From the NCBI GenBank assembly GCA_947561715.1, contig OX387197.1:22656266-22720265 (forward strand): DNA of 64,000 bases, in the 5' to 3' direction. The notes below the pieces were generated by a model that was given only the letters and a program-made list of their open reading frames with translations, was not told where the DNA came from and did not search any database. This DNA is from Ascidia mentula. Taxonomy: Eukaryota; Chordata; Ascidiacea; Phlebobranchia; Ascidiidae. The translations under genes were made by a program, and so were the position numbers. Shown here piece by piece: positions 1 through 11,489 of this stretch; position 1 is the first letter of the stretch; every line of letters starts with the position of its first letter.

Positions 1-164
1 TAAATGTTATTAAGTCTTTAATAAACCGCACACACAAAATTAAGGCATATGGCGACATTTACTAGCCTGATTTCACTATAAGTTGTATCTGCGTATTCCA
101 TCCAACTATTAGTTTAAATTTCTCTTCAAAACTATAGCATTCGTTGTATCGTCACCAAGTCCAG

Positions 165-1885
165 CAACAACTGAAGACAAAAGGGAATCTACACCCATAA
201 CCACAATACAAAACAAAAAATATACATCTCTCCAAAAATTACCTACGAATGAAGCAACAACTGCCTCTTCTTTTGGTTTGCATTAGCACTTTTCTATTTT
301 GCAAATAAACCATTAAGTGAAAAACCTACTGCGGATGGAAAAACTAACATAACGAGCTACTTCTTTTAGCATGCTAAAAGTAAATTCGAAAAGTTAATTC
401 TTGTCTTTCGTTGATTTTTTTCTATGAAGAAGCAACCACCAAAGAAAATAATGAAAACTATGAATAACGTTTTCTGCAAAATAGTTGTACAGCAGCGAAT
501 GATTAAACTAAGTTCTCTGCGTTAACTATTTCACCGGTAACAACACAAAAAAACATTAACCGCATTAGTTTTACCAGCAAAAGCACAAAAGGTAACAACA
601 GCTTCAACAACACAGAAAGTAACAACACAGAAAGTAACAACTTCACCCACTTTACATGCAATACATACTGTAAAAAGTGTGGGAATCAACCGATTTTGGT
701 TTGGTAAGTATCGCTGTAATTTTAATTCAGCACCAACAGTTACGTAAAAATAGACACCATCCTTACATGCTTTTTCTGTTTAGAATCCCCAACCATTGAA
801 TCTATATTTGTAGCAAAAAGTGTTGAAACATTGAATAGCCGTTTTCTAGCGGGTAAGCTTAAGTAATAAAAATTTCCTTTTGGGTTAAATTCAGTTCTTT
901 GTGAAGCCTATTTGCGCAGTGAAGCTTGATTCTTTAAAATTTAATCAAATGATTTGTCAAGCAAAAGTATTAGTAAAACACATATTAAGCTTAAAATTAA
1001 ACAAATATGAAAACAACTAATGAACATTCAGAATCTAAATCTGAATGCCAAAGCTAGTATGCTTATCATGTATCGTCAGTGCTAAGTCGAAACAAGTTGC
1101 AGCAAAGCGCGCGTAGAGATAGACAGGTAACTGAGCAAAGAAATAACAACAACACAATTAAAACACATCACGTGACAGTAGATAACTTAGAGGTGTACGG
1201 CAGTGACTTCATCATTTCACATGTCACGTGATGTTTTTTAGTTGTGTTGATGATTTTGTCTGCTCAGTTGCCTGCATTCATATTCACATTAATTAAATAA
1301 TCAACGAGTTTTTCGCACCTAAATTAGCAATTATTTTTCTTTTTTCTGCAGCCGATCGGATTGTACTGATATCTGCCGTTGTGATATTGTTTCTGACAAA
1401 CATGATGTGTTGTGTTATCGTCGGGAAACAACGTAGAGATAAACGGTAATCTCAATATCTGTCGCACAGACAAAATTTGAGTCGTCTGTAATTTATTCAG
1501 AAGAGAATCAACTAGAAACACACGAAATGAAACCGTTCAACAACAAGCGTCTCCTGCTAACTATGAAAATTTTAATCCAGCACAGCATCAACATCAATCG
1601 GCATACGAGGAAATATCAGGTACGATTATGGATACATTAACACTTTACGACGCACTGTAAATGTTTGGATCAATCAATGCAAATTAGCAAAACAAAAATA
1701 TTAGGAATACCAATGAATGCATGAAATGACATTACTTATTTTATGCCATATATTTCAGCTTGCATGAGTAATAACTTCCTTTTTCAGTTACTGCTGGTGC
1801 TTCTCTGTCGATAAGAACATCTTACATAAACGTGAAAGGAAACCCATCCAATGCAAATGAAGCTTACACTGAGTTTTCTGTCTAA
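165..1885 (+). CDS. 3' part of a type I transmembrane receptor with tyrosine-rich tail
   Basis: Six exons fit in phase: 165-275, 578-703, 784-852 (Thr/Ser-rich stalk), 1352-1445 (membrane span), 1501-1619 and 1788-1885 (tail, stop TAA). The stalk exons are multiples of three with phase-1 borders. The membrane exon reads about 20 hydrophobic residues (VLISAVVILFLTNMMCCVIV) followed by basic residues KQRRDK. The tail holds four tyrosine motifs: YENF and YINV (YxN, the class bound by Grb2-type SH2 domains), YEEI (Src-family SH2 class) and YTEF. The ectodomain and signal peptide lie outside the window; by analogy with genes J and K it is probably a C-type lectin, but no CTLD exon is visible. The donor after 275 (gtttgc) is weak. 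A pseudo-exon near 450-480 has an in-frame stop and was left out. Confidence 0.62.
1124..1274. mobile_element. 151-bp hairpin MITE
   Basis: Terminal inverted repeats of about 55 bp face each other: the left starts CAGGTAACTGAGCA, the right ends TGCTCAGTTGCCTG, and both contain CATCACGTGAC near the hairpin loop. The unit has no coding capacity and lies in the intron before the membrane exon of the first receptor gene. Size and structure fit a miniature inverted-repeat element; the superfamily is not determined. Confidence 0.75.
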
Positions 1886-2693
1886 ATCATGTAATGACCA
1901 TTACAAAAGTCCTTTATACGTGCTTTTATGTGAGCTTGTATAATGACCATTTCGTTGGTCGTATGTTTTGTTACGTTGTATAATCTCCAAAATTAATGAC
2001 TTATAACCATTTATTTGCAAATCAATGTTGGATGCCATGGGCTTGTAACACAACGCGTTATGACATGCAAGTTTGCTAAAAGGTATCTTATCCAAATACG
2101 TCTTTGTTTTTTTGGAACTACGTAATCCAAACCGACAACAGATGTCATCATAATGTAATTTATGGCTTAGTCGCACATGCATATGTGAACATTAGCTTGA
2201 CATATTTACCGAATAATAGCCTACAACGATAGTGGTCCTTCGTTGTTAAAATTTATCTGGAACCTGTCGGTGACATTTTGGTGTTGCATGTGGTTGAATG
2301 CAATATTTGTAACCAAATACAATTTTATCAAATATTTTGAGTAAAACGTTAATGTAACAAGTCATGCTGGTTAAATGCACAGTAAAGCTGATATTTTCCG
2401 CGTTACAACATATGTTCGGCACAGTATCAAGGACATGAAAGCTTAGTGAAGTTAACTCTTACACTGTAATTGCTTTAAAGATGATCGTCTGCATATGCAC
2501 AGAGAAGTGTTTTCACAACATTCAAACAGGATACACACTATGTGGGCCGAAACCTACGATTACTTGACGAAGTGTTCCAATGTAGTTTTAGCACTGGGAG
2601 CATTGCACAGTAAATTGTTTTTTTTGTATCTCGTCTCTGTGATAGAGAGTTGCATCTGCATGAGTTACATCAGTTTTTTAGCTTTGAACTGAA
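1886..2693. other. intergenic, nothing recognised
   Basis: Open frames here are short and have no recognisable domain. No RNA gene or repeat of the families found elsewhere in the window is evident. Confidence 0.5.
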
Positions 2694-2835
2694 ACTTGGC
2701 ACCAGTTTGAAAGTTACAGGTATTAAATCGATTGCAGTCAAGTCAGCTCTAATGCCCAAGTTGAAAATGGATGCGAATAAATGCCACCGTTGAAAACGTT
2801 TACACAGATCAAGTGTTCAAATTTTCTGCATACAA
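2694..2835 (+). pseudogene. decayed CTLD exon 1
   Basis: The stretch aligns by eye with exon 1 of the lectin genes at 8601 and 27469: it starts with the TWHQF-coding core and keeps the later segment 'tcaagtgttcaa'. In the lectin frame it meets a TAA about ten codons in, and it lacks the signal-peptide part. It may be the lost N-terminus of the receptor whose membrane and tail exons lie at 3325-3896, but no second CTLD exon is visible between them. Confidence 0.6.
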
Positions 2836-3324
2836 ATTTTAATTTTGAACGAATCACTTGAAGGGAATGTACATCCAAAACAACAAAGCGCGTTAAACTT
2901 GCATCAACTAGTATCAAGTGCGATACCTGAAACCAAACGAAGACAATGTTTTTGATGTAAATGATTTTATGTTTGGCTGTTTTAAAGAATATAGCGCTAG
3001 GTGAAAACATTAAGTGTCGACAATATTCACTGTATTTCCGGAATTTTCTAACCAGCAGCTAGCCCAACAACACATTCAACAGTTGAGTTGAAATTGGTGA
3101 CGACATTGCAGTTAGGATTATGTCGGTGCCCACGTCGCCTTCCATAAATCATTCAATCGGCAAGTAACACGTGTAAAATATTCGTAATTTTATTTTACTT
3201 GAAAACAACACCAAGACCGATGGAAGCAATATACAACCATGCTGCCAAAAAGTAATATAAAAGTAATACGAGCGGAACGACTAATGCTGCTCTTCTGGCA
3301 TTAATTAATGTGTTGTTTGCACAG

Positions 3325-3896
3325 ATGAAAGAATAGGTTGCTTGAACATAACTCACAAATCTGCTCGCAACTTAACGTATGCTGAAAAGATAATGGAATT
3401 TACAGGTAAACACGCAAAAATAAATGTATCAGTTTAATTCTATTTTGAAAGCCATTTGTTTTAGTTGACTGCTGGATCTGGATTTCTGTCGTTTCGTTGT
3501 TGCTGGTCGTGACCCTAGTTTGGTGTCTCGTCGCACATTGGAAGCTAAGAAAAGCCACAAAGTATAATATGAAATACAAAGTACCTGCAAAATATAACCT
3601 AAAAGTCGCGTTTTCATAGGGGCACACCACAAAGCACAACAGGCAGAGAAGGTGAAATACATAATGAGGCTGCCGATCGTCCCCCTACATTACCGAACTA
3701 CGTGAATTGCAATCCGGACCTGCAGCAACATATTGTATACAATGGCATACAACCAGGTTGTGTATGTTACATTCATGGCAAAATCGTATTAAGCAAGCGT
3801 TACATTTCAGATGATGTCGGTCACTCATCTTACGTTAACGTAGGGGGCGTTGGACTGGAAAGCAGTGGAGTCTCTTACATCCAGTTTTCAGCCTAA
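3325..3896 (+). CDS. membrane and tail exons of a second receptor (N-terminus missing or decayed)
   Basis: Three exons join in phase: 3325-3405 (27 codons, two NxT/NxS sites, phase 1-1), 3465-3561 (membrane span with core VVSLLLVVTLVWCLVA then basic WKLRK) and 3620-3896 (cytoplasmic tail, stop TAA). The tail carries six tyrosines: YVNC, YNGI, YIHG, YISD, YVNV and YIQF. YVNV and YVNC are YxN motifs of the Grb2 SH2 class. Upstream only a broken CTLD exon (2694-2835) and a doubtful Thr-rich exon near 3060 (tandem CAG acceptors, no good donor) are seen, so this may be the conserved end of a pseudogenised lectin receptor or belong to a gene whose first exons I could not find. Confidence 0.55.
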
Positions 3897-4594
3897 CGAC
3901 AAGTAATTAAAGTGGTTTAAATCAACTCACATTTTAGAACAACACGTCTTGTTCGTTTGGGATTAAGGCATATATTTGTCTGATTTACATCTTCATCCCA
4001 TTTTTTGTGCGAGCAAAAACTGGTCTCGTATGTATGCTGCATTATTGCTATGTAACACCACATTGTAAACAAGCAAGCACAAAACATTTAAATGTACGCA
4101 AGGAATGTGTTTGGTTGTGCTTTTATTAACATTGCAAAGATTCGAAATAAAACAGTATCTGGGAAATGCTGATGCCTGCAAAATCCGAACAATTGTATTT
4201 CAGTGTCTTTGCATCTGATAATTCACACCTAAGCTGCAAGAAATGCATATCTTTCGCTGTGCACGCACCTGGCGTTCGCTTATTTTCCATTGTTGTCCCT
4301 GCAAATTGTAATTGCTTTGATATATTTCGGAAAATTTCTGCTTTTAAAATACAAGTTGCAGTTAATGTCATGTGTTGCTTAGTATCGGTAACACCGCACC
4401 CACAGTCACGGAGTATTTTGTTTGTTTTTTTATATTTTTTATCTATTTGAAACGTTTGACAAGCAATACAGTTCAGCCAGACCTTTTTAACTGTGCAATG
4501 TAAACGGTCTAGACACTATACATATCTAACTGATAACGGTTGAAGATTTTGTAGCACGTTCTGCAGTACAGACACTTAAAGAAAGCTTATCTTT
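3897..4594. other. intergenic, nothing recognised
   Basis: It separates the 3' end of the receptor tail from the 3' end of the methyltransferase on the other strand. Short open frames on both strands have no domain and no family in the window. Confidence 0.5.
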
Positions 4595-6315
4595 TTACAA
4601 ACTGTTGTAAAATGACCTTGCGCCCTCCGCCTTTCTGCAAACGTATAGAACAGCTACGCCGTGGTCCTTGCAAGATGTGTCTAAGATTTTATCCAAAACA
4701 ACAATTTTCCGTTGGTCAATGAGTCGCTGGATGTTGTCACTAACAGCAGCATCAAATGAGGCATCCTTTGTTTTTCTAACGTTAAAAATGAGAAAACCGC
4801 CCGATTTAACCACATCCATCATGATCTAAAAAGAGCAGAAAAAATTTAGAAATATTATGGTAAAGGCCGTCTGGTGCCTGCGCACCAACGTAATTAAAGC
4901 GTTGGTCTCTGTTAGTTTAGTTAGTGGAGAAGTGGACCCGGTATGTCTAGGGTCGTGAGTTCAAACCTCACCGGCAGCACGAATTTTCGTACTCGACTAC
5001 ATTTAACCAAGATGGCCGTAGTACATTGACTTGCGATGCCAGTAAACCTCATGTTCGATTAACGATAAACAAGATCGCAGAAGCCTTTATACGGTAACGA
5101 TCACGTCTTGTCATACAAGGTATGCATTACTTCTGCGCCGTTTTCGTCAGCAATAAACAAGGTCGAAACAAATTATGACGCATCGGGTGTGAGCATAAAA
5201 GGGACAGAATTTTGAAAGACGTAAAACTATTCATTTCAAATTAATTTTACCTCCATGGTGGACGGTGGGCAATGCAGAGGGAGAATTGATCCCAAGCAAA
5301 ATGCGGCATTGTACGTTTCGACACGCATGGGCAACGGACCGTTAACCTTGTGGCAAATGATATTCCTGTTTAATAAATATACATTTACAGTATATCACGA
5401 ACTTTTATATAGTATATTACCAGAAACAAAGATGAAATTTGCCCAGGGGTTTGTTTGCACCTAGTTTGGTTATGCATGCCATTAAGTGGAAAAGTAACAC
5501 CAAGTGGAAAACTGTTAGGCTAGCGTAGTAGCTAGTCTAGAACCACATTCACCAGCTGCACTGATGAGACCGCATGGGTCTAAAGAGTTTACACTGTCTG
5601 CAGATCATTTACATAGTTATATGTGTTGTTTTTCTGTAAGGAGCTCGGTACATTCATATCGCAACATATTAGCATAAATTTCCACCTGAAATTTAACCCC
5701 TTCTTGCTGGCACGGTGTAACATTTCCATGTTGGCATCCAAGATGTCTATAGCGCCAACAAAACCTTCGTCGTTTCGTAAGTGATATCCAAGCAATCCGG
5801 TTCCTACAACGTAAGCAATTGTACATTTACTATGTCTGAGAACTAAACAGGATTATAAAGTGCATGAGCCCATTGTACGACACAGAAAAAACGTCAACAA
5901 TGAGCAGAGTGCTGCTGCAGACAATTGTGCACATATTCTTTCCATCTATCAGTAATAGTAAGCCGGGAAGACCGTCGTCAGTTGCTGTTGAGACCTGATA
6001 TAACTGTTTGTAGCTCATTCTTACATTGCACTAAAAACTCGCCAATTCCTTCAAAATAAATACCGAGTATACAATATGAGATTCAACTCAGCGTTTCACA
6101 CATACCAGCTCCAATATCCAGTATTGCAGTTTTACAATTGTTTGCGACGTACTTAATACAACGTTGTGCTGATAGTTTGGGGATAGCGTAGGAAAGATTT
6201 TTCGCATCCTCGTCATAAGTTCTGCTCCAAACACTGATTCTTCATAGGTGCTGCTTCTCAGCACTGCCGCATGTTGGTTTGTGGCTGGGCGAAACGAAGA
6301 CTCAGGCATTGTCAT
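4595..6315 (-). CDS. METTL27-like class I SAM-dependent methyltransferase (one apparent frameshift)
   Basis: Four exons on the minus strand: 6315-6106, 5803-5686, 5365-5251 and 4825-4595. Junction phases agree (1, 2, 0). The product resembles the METTL27/WBSCR27 family: a TYDED segment near the N-terminus; the SAM motif I reading ILDIGAG across the first intron into TGLLG; then AIDILDANMEML at the acidic SAM-binding strand; and SGGFLIFNVR near the end. Exon 1 opens with ATG at 6315, but its frame breaks near 6240: one frame reads up to STYEE, and the frame ending in VWSRTYDEDAKNL continues. One missing base would give 225 codons including the stop, the expected size. This is a real frameshift, an unrecognised mini-intron, or a sequence error. 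Substrate unknown; probably a housekeeping neighbour unrelated to the lectins. Confidence 0.72.
4909..4979 (+). ncRNA. tRNA-like sequence, probably tRNA-derived SINE or tRNA relic
   Basis: A good T-arm is seen (GTGAG-TTCAAAC-CTCAC at 4955-4971, matching the pol III B box), preceded by an A-box-like TTAGTTTAGTTAGTGG. The acceptor stem pairs poorly, with two G-U pairs and two mismatches, so an intact tRNA is unlikely. It lies antisense in the last intron of the methyltransferase gene. Confidence 0.4.
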
Positions 6316-8084
6316 TTTTTCCTATTCTTACAAAACATTATAGTGTTTCGTTATAGTTGATGTATGTAACATAGTATTTGTGTCAACATTTGCACGACGT
6401 ATTTCCAAACTTTTTCAGCATATCTCATTATTTTTTTTTATTTCTGATTCATTTTATAAACAGTTAATTGCATAATGTAAATTTTCAGTAAAAATTAGTT
6501 TAGCGAGTGGTCTGAGATCCTCGTTAGTTAGCAAGAAACCTAACAAGAATTGTTTAACCCAACACGGCTAGTCATGTCAAAAGTGCCCTTAGCGAAATTT
6601 GTTCGTCATATATCTCGCTTAACTTAGCAAAGAGTAATCATCATACCGTCCCAGGCTACAGCCCAACAATTTACACTATGAACAAATCCATGTCGTGTAC
6701 ATCAACAATCTTTCAAGCAAAAATTTATGTCTATTTTCCGCAAACCGTAATTATAGTGGGTCTCTTCGTCGAATCTGCAAATACGCAGCTAGTCAACTAT
6801 GAGTCGAGCTATTACATTACGAATTTTGATTTTCACTCGCCAAAACGGAAGCGACAATTGGGCACTAACGTTATCGCATTTCAACACTCAGTCTTGGGTC
6901 ATTAAACCGCGGGCTCGTCACGGTGGCTATCACAGTGCTAGTCACGACCACCACGCACTGGCGCCTAGAGGAAACAAGAGGAAATATTTGAAAACCCGAT
7001 TTGCTTTGTCCTACTGCACGACAAGACATGGCCTCCTTTTCTTTGCATGCTATTGAAAACTGATTGCATTGCTAAAAGTTAAATGCTGTTCAGAATTGTG
7101 TGCACAAATCAATGATTTCTGGCAGCTCTTTTTTAACAAATTCATGTTGGATGCCAAGGGCTGTAATACATAACGATAAAAAATTGGAATTGACACTGCT
7201 ACGTGGTAATTAACAATGCCTCAGATTATTAGTTTAATTCTGTGTACACAAGTTTGAACACTGAAAGTTAAAGCGAAGTTACAATTTCAACAACGACATG
7301 GCCCATACTCATGCATTTTTATTCGCCTCTCAAAACAGCATCTCTCCTTCAAAAGAAATAACATTTCATCAGAGTCAGCTAACTCTCAGCTAGTTTTTAA
7401 ATGGATTTGTACAGAAAAAATAAGCTTTCAGAGATTCACTTAAAGTATGTTGCACGTATCTACACTTAAGACGCCCCGTCAACGCGGCAGTAGGAACAGA
7501 AAAAAGTGACCTAACAGTTCAGCGAGCGATACGCTTCCGAGAAAAACAGCGCATGTGTTGGTAAGAAATCAACTTTTCTTTCTTTCTTGTCTGCAGACAG
7601 GGCAACTGTTTCGACCTAATAGGTCTCATGAAAGCAGCTTGGCGTGACGAAGTGGCCTACAAGACTTTAACTTTGTTGTGACTGCATACAGCTGCCATTG
7701 TGTACAAACATGGGTGTTTTTGTGGGAGCTGCAGACAGATGGCCACTGTTTCGACCTGAAAGGTTTCATCATTGCAGCTGGTGTGACTTTCAGACGACTT
7801 TGCTGGCCAAACGGCCATAGTGTTTCCACTTTGTTTTCTCCGTAAGGTTGCACCTAGTTTGGTGCCCAACGGATGACGGTGATTGTATAGTCACCACAAA
7901 GTGGAAGTCTTTGCTTGGCCGTTTGATCAGCAAAGTCGTCTGATAGTCACACAAGCTGCACTGATGAGATCTTTCAGGTCGAAACAGTGGCCATCTGCCT
8001 GCAGCTTACACAATTCATATCATTGGCCCCACTTTGCTTATGGGTGTTTTTATTTTTACCATACTTTAGATATTACTTAAACTA
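6316..8084. other. intergenic with dispersed repeats
   Basis: It holds a dispersed repeat around 6830-6960 (related copies at 11110-11210 and, inverted, 18490-18600) and the palindromic element at 7590-8010. The 6678-7056 open frames overlap the repeat and show no domain. No gene is supported. Confidence 0.55.
7728..8005. mobile_element. palindromic MITE-like element, near-complete copy
   Basis: Two arms of about 95 bp are inverted copies of each other. The outer ends read GCTGCAGACAGATGGCCACTG and its complement; each arm contains TTTCGACCTGAAAG and GACGACTTTGCTG. The central part contains a second inverted pair (CCACTTTG...CAAAGTGG). A further partial arm lies at 7590-7680. Relatives sit at 5490-5600, 12280-12340, 17189-17290, 19846-19900, 25520-25580, 42590-42860, 45360-45545, 47820-47890 and 50340-50520. 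No coding capacity. Confidence 0.75.
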
Positions 8085-8600
8085 TAGGTTCTGCCTTCGA
8101 GTATCATCATATGTACCAAGGTGCACCATGCCTTCAAGGCTTGCCGAGACTCCAACAACAGAATGGCTAGGAAGGTTTGTGGGCGCAGTGTGACGCAATG
8201 AGGAGGAAGTGGGCGTTCCCAGCATGAAGCAGTCGCCTGCAAAAACAGCACCAAGAGATATACAATACAAAAGACGCATTCTCCCATACACGAATGAGTT
8301 TTCTTACTCTTTCAAAGAGGTGGGTGCGGACACAATGTAGTTAAAACGAACAACGTAAATTTAGATTTTCAGTAAAGCATCTCTTTGTGGTTCATCTTAC
8401 ATCCCGTCTCGCAGCAACAACAATGAGTAAGTTGTCACGTCATAAAACTCAAATAATAATCAATTGTGTGGGTAGCTTTCCTTCTGCATGTAGTAACTTT
8501 CGTTGAAGAAAGGCCCAGGCTTGTACAGGCTGGGTTAAGCTTAATAGGACAAAGAGAACAGAATAATTTGACGGTTCGGACTGACAGCTAGTCTGGCTCA
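8085..8600 (+). promoter_or_regulatory. shared 5' flanking block of lectin gene A
   Basis: About 500 bp upstream of the ATG is conserved with the flanks of genes B (12372-12879), D (21541-22048) and, with a deletion, F (27211-27468). Shared landmarks in order: CGAGTATCATCATAT; GCAGTCGCCTGCAAAAACAG; an AT-rich ATATACAATA; GGTTCATCTTACA; CAATTGTGTGGGT; CAGGCTTGTACAG; AGAATAATTT right before the start. Conservation could reflect recent duplication or shared control; it is the natural candidate promoter. Confidence 0.6.
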
Positions 8601-9779
8601 ATGGATATTTTTATAATGTTTTGTTCGATTCTTCTTTCTGTCAGAGCTCAAACATGGCACCAGTTTGAAGGTTACGAGTATTACATCGAATACAGTGCAG
8701 TCAGTTCATACGCTCAAGCTCAAAGTGGATGTGCTGCAAGAAATGCTTTTGTAGCAAATGTGAAAACAACTCAAGTGTTCAACTTTCTTGTCGGAAATAT
8801 CAGTGTAGCAGGTTGAGTCTGAATGTAAAGCATTTTTTTCGAAAATAACTCAGTATTCTATACAATTGCTATGCGCATAGGTCTATGTTGCAATAATTAT
8901 AATCAAAAACAAATGATTTTAAAACATTTAAATTTGGCAAAATTTTCATTCCTGTTATGCAGGCATTCCCTACTCGTTTTACATTGGTGCTACGAGAGTC
9001 AAAGGAACCAACAAGTTTCAGTGGACAGACGGAACGGATGTTAATGTTACACAGTGGGGTACAGGGGAACCAAACAACGTAGGAGGAAATGACGGTTGCG
9101 TGATAATGGGTTGGATTTATTCACTTTATCCAACATTCAGATGGAGAAATGTTCCCTGTTCATACCAATCAAGATATATTTGTCAAAGAAACAATGAAAG
9201 TAAGTTATTCTCGTAAACCACAACTAATGTTTGTTTGTTGCCAGCTGTACACGAAATATCAAAACTAAATTGCATTTGTGTAAGGTTCCAATGAAACGCA
9301 ATCGCGAGTACAAAACATAAAGTAAATTCGTTCTTTTTTTTCAGGCCCCAGTTATTTGAGGCAATTTGAGATATGTCCGTGTGACAGAAAAAATCGACAA
9401 TAAGGCAGTTGCGCAATGTTAAATCTTTTTAATAGTTAATTGAAATTGTACCAAAATAATCTTCCAATCTTACTTACAACGAAATATAAGATCTTTACAA
9501 GTTGTCACGTCAATACACTACTATTATTAGGTGATGCATTATTCAAGCGCGATGCAGTTTGTTCAAACAAATAACAACAGCTCCTCAGTTAGTTTGACAT
9601 TCCGCAGATATCACAAGGTTTGTGTTTTGCAATCTACAGACATAACAGGCACCGAAAAACAAACAACACCAGATCCAACCTCGCCAACGAGCAATGAAAC
9701 ACCACACACAAATATTTCCGATGATATTGGGATCACAGGCTGTCGTTGTCAGCGTTTATGCATTACATTTTGCAATTAG
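8601..9779 (+). CDS. secreted C-type lectin A
   Basis: Three exons: 8601-8811, 8963-9199, 9640-9779 (195 aa), both introns phase 1. Exon 1 encodes a signal peptide (MDIFIMFCSILLSVRAQ) and the first half of the CTLD with its first disulfide Cys (SGCAARNA). Exon 2 encodes the second half: FYIGAT, FQWTDGT, the Ca2+/sugar motif EPN in GEPNNVGG, then DGC, WRNVPC and YICQR. The canonical WND is changed to WRN. Exon 3 is Thr/Pro-rich and ends in CRCQRLCITFCN-stop, a four-cysteine tail shared by this cluster. EPN is the mannose-type signature in vertebrate CTLDs; actual ligand unknown. No membrane segment, so secreted. Confidence 0.8.
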
Positions 9780-10289
9780 ACAGTTTAAAAAGCGACTGCT
9801 TGTTGTGTTGTTGAGCAATTGAGGCAAATTAGGATTTTTCTGTTGTTTTGTAAATATGGTGCACTGTTATACATTGTATTATATTTTACTTTTATTTCTA
9901 TGGTTAGTATGCTCAAAATTCCTTTGCATTTCGGACTGGCGCAATTGTACTTGCATCAAACGAAAGAATAATTATAAATAATATATGTTATGACAATTTC
10001 TATTTCTTACATATATCTCATTGTGACATCTGACCATATTGTGCACGTCATGAAACGGTTGGCAACAATTGTGTGGGTGATTTTCCTGCTCGTAAAAGTG
10101 TTGGTAGCAGTAAAGCCCAGCAGTGCCAATGCAGATTGTATGAAATGCAATTTTGTCAAACAGCAACAGCAACAAGTTTGTACCGTGTGGAAACTGTCCC
10201 GGTTAAATTTCGCCGTTATGCTATTGTAAGCCTTGTTCCCACTCAGTTTATACCTCGACTAATATAGTTTCTACTCTGACTATAATTTA

Positions 10290-10790
10290 CAATCTCTGTT
10301 TGACCGCATGCCGCAACAAAATCAAAGCTTAACGATCCAGCTAACAATTGTTGGGGCTGGCGGCCATAGTGTACCGTTATGGGGCTCGGGTGAATAACAC
10401 ATTTAAGTTGCTGGGATGCAGGGTGAATTAGACGTTTTGGTATTTCCTTCAGACCAACTCATGCATTGTTAACTACCTTGACATGACTCCAAAAAAGGGA
10501 ATGGGGAAGTTGCCCTTGTGATCCAAACCAGGTATGACTGTTACGTGTTTTGTGAAAGAATTTTGTAATCAGTCTCCATTCCCCTTCTTACGGAAGTTGT
10601 AGTTTCAGGTTGTGTGTGTGCTCATGAAGATTTCCCTCGAAGTGATGTTTTTGTTGAGTGTCATGCTGACGTTTTAGAATGGACAAGTTTTAGGTTTGCC
10701 TTGCAACAAAGCATTAACGTTGAGTAGAAACGAGCATTGGATCAAAAAAGTTTTTGTTACAGTGTTGCAAACGCATCCTTCATGACTTGT
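10290..10790 (-). pseudogene. antisense lectin exon-1 relic and flank
   Basis: The segment is homologous to 23935-24320. On the minus strand around 10700-10760 it keeps the end of a lectin signal peptide exon (TCGTTTCTACTCAACGTTAATGC), after which similarity to the CTLD is lost. It shows that lectin fragments lie in both orientations in this cluster. Confidence 0.45.
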
Positions 10791-11489
10791 CTTTTAATGT
10801 TTGACAGTTTTCTATGCTAATATAGAGCTTATAAGAGAAACACCAAGGCTTTGCAGATTCAGTCTGCACATAACATAAATATTGTTGGCCTGTATAAAGC
10901 TGATATAATATTGTCATGATACACAAATTAACAGGCATCACTCATCCGACGCATAGCTGCTCTAGTTTCAACACAATTAGAAAGTTAATTTTTTTCATTG
11001 TCTATCCTCAACTGCCCAATGGGTCACAAGGCGAGAAAATGGGGGTTACGGTCAACCATCTCAAATTTTTTTTGAAATGTGTTATTGGACCCATCAACGC
11101 AACAAAACGCCAAAACGGAACCGACAAGTGGCCCCTATAACGTTATTGCATTTAACAACGCAGTCTTATGCCATTTAATCAGAGGCTCGTCACGTCACAA
11201 ACCCGGCGAACGTGGTTCTCTTGTGCTTTGGTTAAATCGGTTTGGGCAAAAGCGCAGTGACCTAAGTGGAAGGAATGAGTATTTCTTCCTTCTTAAGCGC
11301 AGTGAGCTGCAGACAGGACCACTGTTTTTTTTATTCCGGGCGCGCTAAGTTACATGACCACGAAAAAAGAAATGAAATAGACACTGAAAAGCGGCAAAGC
11401 CAGCAGGTTAATTGCGCGACAGACAAAAAAAAACTACCAATAGCGCTATATTGTTGTGTTGAAATCTTGTGATAGTCTAATTCCAGGCA

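Noticed and set aside
450..482. Additional stalk exon of the first receptor (EATTKENNENYE)
   Set aside because: It meets an in-frame stop and has no donor site.
4909..4979. Functional tRNA gene
   Set aside because: The T-arm is good but the acceptor stem has mismatches and no convincing anticodon arm was found.
6678..7056. Two overlapping open frames of 75-85 codons
   Set aside because: They coincide with a dispersed repeat that also gives open frames at 11079 and no shared protein frame is kept.
9990..10229. Small secreted protein starting MTISISY or MKRLATIVWV
   Set aside because: The stretch is homologous to the lectin 5' flank; in genes A and B the equivalent sequence is not open.
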